Assembly: GCA_046329435.1 (NCBI GenBank) | Contig: JAXLUR010000013.1 | Span: 53,354-117,353 of the forward strand | Length of the DNA stretch: 64,000 bases | Direction of reading: 5' to 3' | Source: M3007 sp046329435 | GTDB taxonomy: Bacteria > Bacteroidota > Bacteroidia > Chitinophagales > Saprospiraceae | Position numbers and translations under genes: made by a program | The notes under the pieces: model-generated | What the model was told of the DNA's origin: nothing | What the model saw: the letters and a program-made list of their open reading frames with translations, nothing else | Databases searched by the model: none | Shown here: positions 8,393 through 18,411 of the stretch, one piece after another | Position numbering within the stretch: position 1 is the first letter of the stretch | Layout of the letters: the number at the start of each line of letters is the position of its first letter

Positions 8393-8428
8393 GGCGGAAA
8401 TACCCGGCTTTGCGGGTCGGCGGCGCCT

Positions 8429-8932
8429 TTATCGAACGAGGGTATTGAGCAGCATGCCGGTAAACCAGTTGGGATCGGCCTTGAGCAGGGTATCGAGGGT
8501 TTGATTGGCTTTGTGGGAGAACTTGCGGATGTCGCGCACGACGGCGCAGAAGCTCTCGGATTCGGGGCAGTTCTCTTCCACGCCCACTACCTCGTCGAGC
8601 ACTTTGAGCATGGGTTCCAGTTCGCGTTTTTTGCGATTGATGATGATCTGGCGCACGACCGTCCACATGTCTTTTTCGGCGAAAAAGTACTCTTTCCGCT
8701 CGCCGGCGCGCAGCTGTTTGTGCACGAGCCCCCAATCCATCAGGGCACGGATATTCATATTGGCGTTGCCGCGGGATATGTTGAGTTCTTCCATCACCTG
8801 ATCGGCGGTGAGGGGTTCGGGCGCGATGAGTAGCAAGGCATGTACCTGCGCCATGGTGCGGTTGATGCCCCAGTCGCTGGCCATTTTGCCCCAGGATTCG
8901 ATGAATTTTTGCTTGCCTTCGTGAACGTCCAT
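8429..8932 (-). CDS. GbsR/MarR-family transcriptional regulator
   Basis: A 167-residue winged-helix DNA-binding protein. The GbsR-type start (KQKFIESWGKMASDWGINRTMAQVHALLL) is followed by the helix-turn-helix (PLTADQVMEELNISRGNANMNIRALMDWGLV), the wing (RAGERKEYFFAEKDMW) and a helical C-terminus. GbsR proteins control osmoprotectant or transport genes in some bacteria, but no such gene is next to it. ATG 8932 (MDVHEGKQ) is preferred over 8947. An inverted repeat at 9027-9050 upstream could be its own operator. Confidence 0.85.
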   Translation of the reverse strand: MDVHEGKQKFIESWGKMASDWGINRTMAQVHALLLIAPEPLTADQVMEELNISRGNANMNIRALMDWGLVHKQLRAGERKEYFFAEKDMWTVVRQIIINRKKRELEPMLKVLDEVVGVEENCPESESFCAVVRDIRKFSHKANQTLDTLLKADPNWFTGMLLNTLVR

Positions 8933-9237
8933 GTTGCGGATTGACAACGATATGAATTTGAAGAATGTCGGCCGGGGCTGTTGTAAGGCGCCGGTTGCAC
9001 AAGGTAAATGCGTTTTTAGGCAAAATTGTTTTCATAAGAAATTGAAAACAGTGAAAAAGCAGGGCGAGGACCCGATAAATCAAAGCAATCCGTACCGCAT
9101 TCAACCAAAACGGCGGGCGGCAACGCCCCTTCACGGGCCCGGCAGCAATGGAGAAACTTGCAGGTAAAGTGTTATTTTTTTCAGTCAGGCGCTGGAGCAC
9201 TTTTGTATCGTTTTGCAGAAAAACCTTGAATTGAACA
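8933..9237. other. Divergent intergenic region with a candidate operator dyad
   Basis: This 305-bp gap separates the gbsR-like gene from the T9SS repeat protein. The clearest feature is the perfect 8-bp inverted repeat TGTTTTCA / TGAAAACA with an 8-bp spacer at 9027-9050, A/T-rich as expected of a regulator site. A TTTTGTATCGTTTTG stretch near 9204 resembles, but does not fit exactly, a Bacteroidota promoter for the + gene. No credible small ORF was seen. Confidence 0.45.
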
Positions 9238-10803
9238 ATGATGGTACCATTTAAACAGGTTATTGCCCCCCTCCTGATCCTCCTCATCGCCGCTCCGCGC
9301 AACGGCTTTTCTCAGCCCGGCATCCTCTGGGAAAACTCTTTTGGCGGCACCTACACGGATCAAGGTGTCGCCGTACTTGAAACCCAGGACGGCGGTTTTT
9401 TGGCACTTTGTATGCCGTATTCGCTGGACGGCGACGTAAGCGGCTCCAATGGAAAATCTGAATTCTGGCTGCTCAAGCTGGACAATGCCGGCCAGCTGGT
9501 CTGGAAAAAAACCTACGGCGGCAGCAATGAGGAAACGCCCCGGAAAATCATCCCGGCCGCCGCAGGCGGCGGTTACTTCCTCCTTGGATGGTCCGACTCG
9601 GCAGACGGAGACATTACCTTCAACCACGGAAAAAACGATGTCTGGTTGGTCAAAATTGATGACAACGGAGACCTGGTCTGGCAAAAAACATTCGGCGGAA
9701 CAGACAACGACTACGGCTATGCTATCACCGCATCGAGCGACGGCAATTACATCATCGCCGGCAGCTCGTATTCTTCCGACGGCGACGTGCCCAACAGCAA
9801 CGATGGCAATCAGGATGTCTGGATATTCAAAATCGACCCCGACGGCCAGATATTGTGGAGCCGTCTGTATGGCGGCAGCGCCCCCGATTTTGCGAAGTCC
9901 ATCCTGCCTTTGTCCGACGGCAGTTTTTTTGTAGCGGGAAGCAGTTCTTCCAACGACGGCGATGCCCTCAACAACCACGGCCTGGGCGATGTATTTGTGC
10001 TGAAAATCAACAACAACGGCGACATCCTGTTGAGCAAACTGCTCGGCGGCGAAGGCCTGGATTACAACGAAGACATGGTGTCCTCCGGTGATGGCGGCGC
10101 GGTTTTGATCAATACCTCCAATTCCACGTTTCCGACCAACCATGGCGATTACGACGTCTGGGGCATCAAACTGAACGAAGCGGGCGCCGTCCAATGGCAA
10201 AAATGTTTTGGAGGCAGTGGCGTCGATTCGGGCACAGGGATTTTCCGCATGAGCAACGGGAATTTTATCCTCACCGGAATTCCCTGGTCATACGACGACG
10301 ACGTGTCAGGCAATTTTCCGGGCCAGAACGCCTGGTTGTTTTGCATCGACCCTAATGGCAGCATGTTATGGCACAAGACATATGGCGGTTCGAACAGCGA
10401 CGTTTTCCGGTCGGGCAGGGAATTGACTGATGGAGAATTTATTGTCGCCGGCCACACGAGTTCCAGCGACGGCGATGCCATGTCTGGCACGGGTCCTTCG
10501 AACAGCGGAGACGTATGGGTGCTTCGCATGAGCCTCAATCCGAGCGATTCGAAGGATGTTCAGACGGAGACCGTCATGCTGCAAATCGTCCCCAATCCTG
10601 CAACCGATGTCGTCAGCATTGTGGACGACGCCCAATGGGACCATGCCGTCCTGACACTGACCGGCATCGATGGCCTCAGGGTTTTGCAGCAAAACCTGAC
10701 TGCCGATCGCCGGGCAGATGTTTCGACCTTGCCGGCAGGCATGTACATCGCTGCGCTCGACTACGGCAAAGGCATACGTTTTGCCAAAATGATCAAAGAA
10801 TAA
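9238..10803 (+). CDS. Secreted beta-propeller-like repeat protein with T9SS sorting domain
   Basis: A 521-residue protein with a signal peptide (cleavage near AAPRNGFSQ). Residues 30-425 consist of about seven repeats of some 57 residues, each built on the pattern (D/N)(V/F)W..K.(D/N)..G...W.K.(Y/F)GG...D, with SSDGD turns. This matches SBBP-like or delta-60 type repeats that form beta-propellers. The end (IVPNPATDVVSIV, LPAGMYIAALDYG, AKMIKE) is a Por sorting domain. Function is unknown; such proteins are usually surface-attached or released. A strong terminator follows at 10835. Confidence 0.82.
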   Translation: MMVPFKQVIAPLLILLIAAPRNGFSQPGILWENSFGGTYTDQGVAVLETQDGGFLALCMPYSLDGDVSGSNGKSEFWLLKLDNAGQLVWKKTYGGSNEETPRKIIPAAAGGGYFLLGWSDSADGDITFNHGKNDVWLVKIDDNGDLVWQKTFGGTDNDYGYAITASSDGNYIIAGSSYSSDGDVPNSNDGNQDVWIFKIDPDGQILWSRLYGGSAPDFAKSILPLSDGSFFVAGSSSSNDGDALNNHGLGDVFVLKINNNGDILLSKLLGGEGLDYNEDMVSSGDGGAVLINTSNSTFPTNHGDYDVWGIKLNEAGAVQWQKCFGGSGVDSGTGIFRMSNGNFILTGIPWSYDDDVSGNFPGQNAWLFCIDPNGSMLWHKTYGGSNSDVFRSGRELTDGEFIVAGHTSSSDGDAMSGTGPSNSGDVWVLRMSLNPSDSKDVQTETVMLQIVPNPATDVVSIVDDAQWDHAVLTLTGIDGLRVLQQNLTADRRADVSTLPAGMYIAALDYGKGIRFAKMIKE

Positions 10804-10834
10804 GCCCATGCGGCGCAACGTATGTAATACTTGA

Positions 10835-10882
10835 AACATTGGGCCCGGCGACCTGCCATTCGCCGGGCCCAATGTTTTTTTT
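10835..10882 (+). terminator. Intrinsic terminator after the repeat-protein gene
   Basis: A perfect 17-bp stem (AACATTGGGCCCGGCGA against its complement), an 8-nt loop and a run of T to 10882. It separates the repeat-protein gene from the moxR operon. Confidence 0.93.
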
Positions 10883-10933
10883 GCTCTTTTCGAACATCCT
10901 CGCCCTGAAAATTCGTTACACCTGCCGGCTTGC

Positions 10934-10941
10934 TATTTTTG
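10934..10941 (+). promoter_or_regulatory. Candidate -7 box for the moxR-bat operon
   Basis: TATTTTTG fits TAnnTTTG and lies 22 bp before the moxR ATG, directly after the upstream terminator. The -33 region (around 10911) is only TTCG-like. Confidence 0.5.
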
Positions 10942-10963
10942 CGGTCCCTTTTTCCATCCAGCT

Positions 10964-11959
<996 letters not shown>

Positions 11960-12009
11960 CCCGTACCAGCCCCCCCCCGGACCATGCGCCGGCCAACCTG
12001 TTTACTGCA

Positions 12010-13512
12010 ATGAATCGATACCATACTCCCTGCAAATCGTTTGTCGTAGCGGCAAGCCTGCTGCTGAGCCTCGGCGCTGTCGCGCAAAAGCCCGCTTCAT
12101 CCACCAAACCGGCCCCAAAACCCGCTGCCGGACAAGCGCCTGCGACCAAACCGGCCGCAACGCCACCCGCCGCAACGCAGTCGCCGGCAAGCAAACCCCA
12201 GACGACGACCAATCCTGCGCCGGGCGCGACCGCCCTGCCTTCCAACATCAGCGACACCGCCATTGCGCGCCTGTTCGACAAACCCGCCGATATCAAATGG
12301 GTGCGGTATTTCAGCGGCAGGCTCGACGACGTGAGCAGCGTCACCATTTCCCTGGGCTCCGACGGCGCCAAATGCCGGGGCTACCTCTCCTACCCCCAAA
12401 ACCGGGGCCGCTTCCGGCTCGACGGGGTTTTTACCAACGACAAGGTGTCGCTCAACGAATTCGACTCGCGCAACCAGCGCACGGGCGTCATCAGCGGAAA
12501 AGTCAACGGCAAACAAATAGAAGCCGACTGGCTCAATCGCGACAGCACCCTGGGCCTCCACCTCGACGCAGAGGAAGTGGCCGTAGGTCAGGTGCTGGCC
12601 GCCGGCCATTGCGGCGACAACAAATGGACCAACCGCTACATCGGCCGCTACAACAACGCCAGGGCCGATTTCGTGATTTCCCGACTGCACAACGGCGCCA
12701 TGTTCGGCTACCTATGGATCGAAGCCGACGGCAAAACCTACCCGCTGCGCGGCAGCATAGACGAAGACGGCGCCTACGAACTCAATGCCCGGCAACCCGG
12801 CGGCGAAATCCCGGCAGCCATCCTGCGCGGCTCGCTGAAAGTGCCGCAAAGCACCGAAATACAGTGGGTAGGCAGCGGCGAAAGGCGCAGCCTGAAATTT
12901 ACCCTCCGCGACAACCTGCTCATGGGCTGCTTCGAATCGGCCGACTATACGACGAGCTACGACGCCCTCTATCCACGAACCCGCTGCGACGCCTGCAATA
13001 CCTCGCTCGACAAAAAAGTGCAGGACTGGATCACACGTTGCAAAACCGCTTTTGCCGCCCAAAAACGCGACAACTCGCCCAAAAACCGCAGCAGCCTGCG
13101 CGCCAGCGCCTGGGCCGACGTGGTGTTCTGGACCGACGACCTGTTCTGCGGCTACCTGATCTTCACCAACTCCTGGGACGAGCGCACGGAAGGCCTTTCC
13201 TTTAATTTCAACCTCAAAACCGGCAAGGAAATCCTGCTCGAAGACCTTTTTATCAAGTCCTTCAATTTTAAAAAATGGATGGACGATTACTCCCGCAAGG
13301 AGTCGCCCAAAATGGCCAAATTCGCTGCCGATCCACAGTTCCGCGAATGGCTGGCCAAAGAAGGCTTTCCGCTGTTCGCCATTCGGCGCGAAGGCCTTGA
13401 AATGAGCACGCTCTTCCATCCTGTGTACGGCCAGCAGCGCCTGCTGGTGCCGTATTCCGTACTCAAACCCTACATGCGCAAAGACAATCCCCTGACCGAA
13501 CTGGTTCGATAA
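12010..13512 (+). CDS. Exported protein with Pro/Ala linker and RsiV/DUF3298-like C-terminus
   Basis: A 500-residue protein. Signal peptide at about 1-25 (SLLLSLGAVAQ), then a low-complexity Pro/Ala/Lys/Thr linker (26-75), a middle region of beta-strand repeats (IKWVRYFSGRLDD..., RGYLSYPQNRGRFRLDG...), and a C-terminal part (about 340-500) with GLSFNFNLKTGKEILLEDLF, which resembles the DUF3298/RsiV fold. Two close cysteines occur in TRCDACNTS. It lies inside the moxR-bat operon, 7 bp before the DUF58 gene, so it should be co-expressed. I do not know it as a usual member of this operon. A periplasmic sensor or substrate of the MoxR/VWA system is a guess. Confidence 0.65.
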   Translation: MNRYHTPCKSFVVAASLLLSLGAVAQKPASSTKPAPKPAAGQAPATKPAATPPAATQSPASKPQTTTNPAPGATALPSNISDTAIARLFDKPADIKWVRYFSGRLDDVSSVTISLGSDGAKCRGYLSYPQNRGRFRLDGVFTNDKVSLNEFDSRNQRTGVISGKVNGKQIEADWLNRDSTLGLHLDAEEVAVGQVLAAGHCGDNKWTNRYIGRYNNARADFVISRLHNGAMFGYLWIEADGKTYPLRGSIDEDGAYELNARQPGGEIPAAILRGSLKVPQSTEIQWVGSGERRSLKFTLRDNLLMGCFESADYTTSYDALYPRTRCDACNTSLDKKVQDWITRCKTAFAAQKRDNSPKNRSSLRASAWADVVFWTDDLFCGYLIFTNSWDERTEGLSFNFNLKTGKEILLEDLFIKSFNFKKWMDDYSRKESPKMAKFAADPQFREWLAKEGFPLFAIRREGLEMSTLFHPVYGQQRLLVPYSVLKPYMRKDNPLTELVR

Positions 13513-13519
13513 CAACAAC

Positions 13520-14395
13520 ATGGATACCGCCGAACTGATTAAAAGAGTCCGAAAGGTCGAGATCAAGACCCGCGGACTGAGTCGCCACCTCTTCACCGGA
13601 GGCTACCACAGCGCCTTCAAGGGCCGCGGCATGTCGTTCAGCGAGGTGCGGCAATACCAGTTTGGCGACGACGTGCGCAACATCGACTGGAACGTAACGG
13701 CGCGAACCGGCGAGCCGCACATCAAAATTTTTGAAGAAGAACGCGAACTGACGGTCATGCTTCTGGTCGATGTCAGCCGTTCGGCTTTTTTCGGCAGCGC
13801 CAGGCCGACCAAACGCGAATTTTTGACCGAACTCTGCGCCGTACTGGCTTTTTCCGCCCTTGAAAACAACGACAAGGTGGGCGTGCTGTTCTTTTCCGAC
13901 CGGCCCGAACTTTTCCTTGCCCCGCAAAAAGGCAGGCAACATGCCCTGCGCATCATCCGCGAATTGCTCAACTTCGAGCCTTCGGGGCAAAAAACCGACC
14001 TCGGCCGCGCCCTGCAGTTCACCCGCAATGTGTTAAAAAAAAGAAGCGTTTGTTTTCTGCTGTCCGATTTTCTGGCCGACGACTACGGCAAAGCCCTGCG
14101 GGTACTGGCACGCCGCCACGACTGCGTGGGCCTGCACTGCTGGGATGCGCGCGAACGCAGCCTGCCCGACCTGGGCCTGCTCAATATAACCGATGCCGAA
14201 AGCGGACGCAGCGGCTGGGTCGATACCACCGACCCCGACTGGCGGCGGCGCTACACGGCGCGTTTTCTCGAAAACCTGGCCTCGGCCCGCTACAATTTTC
14301 AGCAGGCCGGCGCCGATTTTCTCAGCTTGCCCACCCACGAACCCTACATCCAGCCCTTGCTCCATTTTTTTGAACAAAGAGCGAGGGGTGCGTAA
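13520..14395 (+). CDS. DUF58 protein of the MoxR/Bat system
   Basis: A 291-residue cytoplasmic protein with the DUF58 signature YQFGDDVRNIDWNVTARTGEPHIKIFEEERE (about 48-75, read in pieces) and a VWA-like fold: MLLVDVSRSA carries the DxSxS MIDAS metal site, and the second half has FLLSDFL. DUF58 proteins are partners of MoxR ATPases. It starts 7 bp after the preceding gene and is full length. Confidence 0.9.
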   Translation: MDTAELIKRVRKVEIKTRGLSRHLFTGGYHSAFKGRGMSFSEVRQYQFGDDVRNIDWNVTARTGEPHIKIFEEERELTVMLLVDVSRSAFFGSARPTKREFLTELCAVLAFSALENNDKVGVLFFSDRPELFLAPQKGRQHALRIIRELLNFEPSGQKTDLGRALQFTRNVLKKRSVCFLLSDFLADDYGKALRVLARRHDCVGLHCWDARERSLPDLGLLNITDAESGRSGWVDTTDPDWRRRYTARFLENLASARYNFQQAGADFLSLPTHEPYIQPLLHFFEQRARGA

Positions 14396-14562
14396 TTGAT
14401 GAAGAAGGCGGACCCTGTCGCACACCAACGCCTCATTACACCACTTGCAATCCGCCCCTCGCTACGATACCCGGGAGGAGGGGGCAGAGACGGAATAAAG
14501 AGGGGCGTATTTTTTATAAAACACCGATTATCAATACCTTGAAAACCTGATTTGTTTTGCCG

Positions 14563-15543
14563 ATGAACGCAGAATGCATCCATAAAAAACAAGGCCGCCC
14601 GCATCGTTTGCAGGTCGGAGCCGCTGTGCAAAGACCACGGTGGACGGGCCTGCTGCCGTTCTTATTCCTGCTGTTGGTCCCCGCGGGCGCAGGCGCGCAG
14701 GCAGGGGCCGCGTTCGATTCCGTAGTGGTGGAAACGGGGGAACCATTCATGCTGCACATCGCCGTGCAGGATGTGGCCGGCCACCCGAAGGATGTGGATT
14801 TTTCTGCCTGGGACAGCATTTTCCCGCCACAAAATATGCTGCGGCAAAGCGGCTGGCTGCTCGAAGGCGACCAGTGGAAAAATGATTTCACGCTCATCAC
14901 CTTCGACTCGGCCGATCTTCGGCTGCCGCCCCTGACCCTCCATTTTCACGACGGCAGCACCATGGAAACCAATCCGCTGACGCTCAGCGTAGCCCCTACG
15001 CCCTACCCTTCCGACCCCAACGACATCGCCGATATTGCCGACATTCACCGCGAGCCTTTCAGCTGGACCGATGCGCTGCCCTGGGTGCTGACGGTGGGTG
15101 GCCTGTGCGCGCTCGCTTACCTCGCCTGGTGGCTGCTCAAGCGGCGGCGGCAAAAAGTTCGCAGCCGAAGCATACAATTGCCGCCGCACGAACTGGCCTT
15201 GCGCGAACTGGACGCCCTGGCAAAGCGGGGCTTGTGGCAGCAAAAACAGGTCAAAGCCTACTATGAAGCGCTGACCTACATTGCCCGCCAATACCTGCAG
15301 CAACGGTTTGGCGTGCCGGCGCTCGAGTCGGTGAGCGACGAAACCCTTTACCGCCTGCAATCGACCGATTTTCCGCAGGCGCTGTTGCCCGTACTGGCAA
15401 CGCTGCTGCACACGGCCGACCGCGTGAAATTTGCCAAAGGCGAACCGCCCGAAGACTACCATGAAAGCGCCTGGGCAGCCGTCAGAACCCTGGTGGAAAA
15501 AACAGTGCCCGCTCCCGAAGAACCTGAAAACAAGCCGTCATGA
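14563..15543 (+). CDS. Bat-operon membrane protein (DUF4381/BatD-like position)
   Basis: A 326-residue protein. A hydrophobic segment near 30-48 serves as signal or anchor, followed by a small beta-rich extracytoplasmic domain (about 50-165), a transmembrane helix near 172-192 (WVLTVGGLCALAYLAWWLL), a basic stop-transfer KRRRQK and a cytoplasmic helical tail (ALRELDALAKRGLWQQKQVKAYYEALTYIARQYLQ). The tail is characteristic of DUF4381-like proteins in Bat operons. ATG 14563 is used; an upstream TTG at 14557 is less likely. The gap of 167 bp before it may hold a secondary promoter. Its stop overlaps the batA start (ATGA). Confidence 0.78.
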   Translation: MNAECIHKKQGRPHRLQVGAAVQRPRWTGLLPFLFLLLVPAGAGAQAGAAFDSVVVETGEPFMLHIAVQDVAGHPKDVDFSAWDSIFPPQNMLRQSGWLLEGDQWKNDFTLITFDSADLRLPPLTLHFHDGSTMETNPLTLSVAPTPYPSDPNDIADIADIHREPFSWTDALPWVLTVGGLCALAYLAWWLLKRRRQKVRSRSIQLPPHELALRELDALAKRGLWQQKQVKAYYEALTYIARQYLQQRFGVPALESVSDETLYRLQSTDFPQALLPVLATLLHTADRVKFAKGEPPEDYHESAWAAVRTLVEKTVPAPEEPENKPS

Positions 15544-16520
15544 CATTCGCCCAACCACTCTGGCTCTTGCTGTTTTTGCTGGCTCCGCTGCTCTGGTACA
15601 GGGCCGGTCGCGACGGCAATTTGCGGGCGGTTTTTTCACAATTTTCGCCCGCCGAACTGGCGCCCACCTGGCGCGCGCGCTGGCGCCGCCGGCTGCCCTG
15701 GCTTCGCTGGACGGCGCTGACGCTGCTGGCGCTGGCCATGGCGCGCCCCCAACGCCAGTGGCAGGAGCAAAAAATCAAGGCCGATGCGCTCGACATCATC
15801 CTGTCGATGGACGTCTCCCTGAGTATGCTCAACCGCGATTTCAACCCCAACCGCCTCGCGGTAGCCAAGGCCGTAGCGGCCAATTTCGTTGAAAACCGGC
15901 CCTACGACCGCATCGGGCTGGTAGCCTTCGACGGCGAAGCGTTCACTCTTTGCCCGCTGACCTCCGACCGGCGGGTGGTTAAAGAATACATCCAAACCCT
16001 GCAAATCGGGCGGGTGGGCGAAGGTACCGCCATCGGACTGGGGCTGGCCACGGCCGTCAATCGCCTGAAAAACAGTGCTTCCAAATCCAGGATCGTTATC
16101 CTGCTCACCGATGGCGTCAACAATGCAGGGTTCATGGCGCCGATGGATGCAGCCGAAATTGCGCGCAGCCTCGGCGTAAAAGTGTACACTGTCGGCGTCG
16201 GAACCGAAGGCGATGTGCTGGCGCCCAGCGCGCGCAACGGCGACGGGACCTACTATTATGATTTTCAAAAACAGACCTTCGACCCGAAACCGCTGGAAGA
16301 CATTGCGGCCCTGACGGGCGGCAAATTCTACCGGGCGCAATCGGCGAAGGCGCTCGACGATATTTACAAGGAAATCGACCGTTTGGAAAAAACCAAAGTG
16401 GACGTCACGACGGTTCGGCGCACCAGCGACTACTACCACTGGTTTGTCGGGGCGGCCATCCTGTTGCTGTTGCTCGAAGCCCTGCTCCGATGGGGTTTTC
16501 TGCGTTCGGTAACCGCCTGA
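15540..16520 (+). CDS. batA: VWA-domain protein BatA
   Basis: A 326-residue protein with two membrane helices at the N-terminus (6-24 and 56-74) and one at the C-terminus (302-320), enclosing a VWA domain. The metal-dependent adhesion site DVSLSM begins near residue 91, with the expected later threonine and aspartate (GEGTAIG; LLTDGVNN). Family role, from Bacteroides: aerotolerance or envelope stress with MoxR. Starts inside the stop codon of the previous gene, indicating translational coupling. Confidence 0.92.
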   Translation: MTFAQPLWLLLFLLAPLLWYRAGRDGNLRAVFSQFSPAELAPTWRARWRRRLPWLRWTALTLLALAMARPQRQWQEQKIKADALDIILSMDVSLSMLNRDFNPNRLAVAKAVAANFVENRPYDRIGLVAFDGEAFTLCPLTSDRRVVKEYIQTLQIGRVGEGTAIGLGLATAVNRLKNSASKSRIVILLTDGVNNAGFMAPMDAAEIARSLGVKVYTVGVGTEGDVLAPSARNGDGTYYYDFQKQTFDPKPLEDIAALTGGKFYRAQSAKALDDIYKEIDRLEKTKVDVTTVRRTSDYYHWFVGAAILLLLLEALLRWGFLRSVTA

Positions 16521-16557
16521 TGCTGTTCAAACACTGATTCACCCAAACTGCTGTACC

Positions 16558-17556
16558 ATGTTCCGATTCGAACATCCCGAATATTTACGCGTGCTCTGGG
16601 CCCTGCCCGTGCTGGTGCTGGTATGGGTGGCCTGGTGGCTCTGGCGGCGGCGTGCGATGGCGCAACTGGCCGACGCAGCCGTGGCCGGGCAACTGATCCC
16701 CGGGTTTTCGGGGCGGCGTTTTTGGGTAAAAAGCGGCCTCTTGCTGCTGGCGCTGGCTTTGCTGGCTTTCAGCTGGGCCAATCCGCAACGCGGCGCCAAA
16801 CAGCAGACCGCGCTGCAGCAAAGCGCCGACGTGTTCATCGCTTTCGACATTTCACAAAGCATGCTGGCCGAAGACCTTCGGCCGAACCGCCTCGTGCTGG
16901 CGCGCATTTTTGCCCAAAAACTCGTGCAGGCACTGGCCGGCCAACGGGTCGGCCTGATTTTCTTTGCCGGCGATGCCTACGTACAGATGCCGCTTTCGAC
17001 CGACTATGACGCTGCCATTTCCTTCCTTACCGAGGCGTCACCCGATCTGATGACCATGCAGGGCACCGCCATTCCGGCGGCGATTTCGAGGGCCGAAGAA
17101 GCCTTCGACCCCGAAACCCCTGCCGGGCGCGCACTGGTGCTCATCACCGACGGCGAAGACCACGACGAGGGCGCTGTCGATAAAGCGGCCGAAGCACACG
17201 ACAACGGCCTGCTCATCATGACCGTGGGCGCCGGTACAACCGCGGGCGGCCCAATCCCCTGGTCGGCCGACGGAGCGGCGGGTTACAAACGCGACGAAAA
17301 AGGCAACCTCGTGCGCACCAGCCTCAACGAAACCCTGCTCCGCGACGTAGCCCGGGCGGGCGGCGGGCAGGCCTATCACATCAGCCAGGGCGACGAAGCC
17401 GTGGAAGCCATCCGCAAAACCCTCGACGCGCTGGAAAAACACGAGGTGGCGGTGCGTTCGTACACCGAATTCGAGTCGTACTACCAATGGCTGCTCCTGC
17501 CGGCCCTGCTGCTCCTGCTGGCTGAAACCTGGATTTTTTGGAAAAAAAGCTCCTGA
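16558..17556 (+). CDS. batB: VWA-domain protein BatB
   Basis: A 332-residue paralogue of BatA with the same layout: helices at 10-28 and 55-75, VWA domain with DISQSM (near 97-102), VGLIFFAGDAYVQMPLS, TDGEDHDEGA, and a C-terminal helix (about 310-328). BatA and BatB are thought to form a membrane complex. The gap to batA is 37 bp and batC follows 2 bp after its stop. Confidence 0.92.
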   Translation: MFRFEHPEYLRVLWALPVLVLVWVAWWLWRRRAMAQLADAAVAGQLIPGFSGRRFWVKSGLLLLALALLAFSWANPQRGAKQQTALQQSADVFIAFDISQSMLAEDLRPNRLVLARIFAQKLVQALAGQRVGLIFFAGDAYVQMPLSTDYDAAISFLTEASPDLMTMQGTAIPAAISRAEEAFDPETPAGRALVLITDGEDHDEGAVDKAAEAHDNGLLIMTVGAGTTAGGPIPWSADGAAGYKRDEKGNLVRTSLNETLLRDVARAGGGQAYHISQGDEAVEAIRKTLDALEKHEVAVRSYTEFESYYQWLLLPALLLLLAETWIFWKKSS

Positions 17557-17558
17557 AT

Positions 17559-18314
17559 ATGCGTTTTGATTTGGTTTTACCACTCCTGCTGGGGTTGTTT
17601 TGGAACGGCGGCGCCTTCGCGCAATCGACGCACCAGTCGCTGCGCAAGGGCGATGCAGCCTACGACAAAAAAGAGTATCAGCAGGCTGAAAACAATTACC
17701 GCAAGGCCCTGAACCAGAACCCCAAAGACCCCGCCGCACTCTACAACACGGGTAATACCGCCTACCGCCAGGGGCATTACGAAGACGCCGTCGGTCTCTA
17801 CACGGAAGCCGCCAAACAAAGCGACGACCTCAACCTGAAAGCCGACGCCTTGTACAACCTCGGCAACACACATCTGCAGCAACGGCAGTATCAAAAAGCG
17901 GTGGAAGCCTACGAACAAAGCCTTCGCATCCGCCCGGGCGACGCCAATGCGAAGCGCAACCTCCAGTTTGCCAAAAACAAATTGCGCGAAGAGCAGCAAA
18001 AGGAAAAACAAAAACAGCAACAACAGCAGCAGCAGGACAAGGAGCAACAAAACCAGAACCAGCAACAACCGCCACAAAATGACCAACAACAACCCGACAA
18101 CCAGCAGCAACAGCAGCCTTCGGGGCAAGACCAGAATCAGCAACCGCAGCAGCCACAACAACAAAAAAACACGCCGGCACAAGGCAAATTGAGTCCAGAG
18201 CAGGCGCGCCAGTTGCTCGACAACAACATTGGCCCGGCCGACCAGAAAAGCGCAAGGCGCTACCGCGAAAACGTACAACCCCGCGAACGGCCGCGCCCCA
18301 AAAAAGACTGGTGA
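17559..18314 (+). CDS. batC: TPR protein BatC with a glutamine-rich tail
   Basis: A 251-residue exported protein: signal peptide (LPLLLGLFWNGGAFAQ), three or four TPR repeats (about 22-130; ALYNTGNTAYRQGHYEDAV, ALYNLGNTHLQQRQYQKAV), then a tail of about 65 residues made almost only of Gln, Asn and Pro (roughly 145-208), then LSPEQARQLLDNN. TPR proteins of this operon probably scaffold the complex. ATG 17559 is chosen; an earlier start would overlap batB. No batD or batE follows: the next gene has an unrelated function. Confidence 0.88.
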   Translation: MRFDLVLPLLLGLFWNGGAFAQSTHQSLRKGDAAYDKKEYQQAENNYRKALNQNPKDPAALYNTGNTAYRQGHYEDAVGLYTEAAKQSDDLNLKADALYNLGNTHLQQRQYQKAVEAYEQSLRIRPGDANAKRNLQFAKNKLREEQQKEKQKQQQQQQQDKEQQNQNQQQPPQNDQQQPDNQQQQQPSGQDQNQQPQQPQQQKNTPAQGKLSPEQARQLLDNNIGPADQKSARRYRENVQPRERPRPKKDW

Positions 18315-18411
18315 CCGGCGCGGGTCAGGCAGAGCCCTGCTTTTGAAGCGGGCTGCTTATCTTTACCCAAACAAAACTGCACATTTTCAACGCATTAAAC
18401 GCGCCCTTACC

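Noticed and set aside
11970..11978. C9 tract between moxR and the next gene as a phase-variation switch
   Set aside because: It lies between genes and does not change a frame. Effects on spacing are possible but nothing in the sequence shows them.
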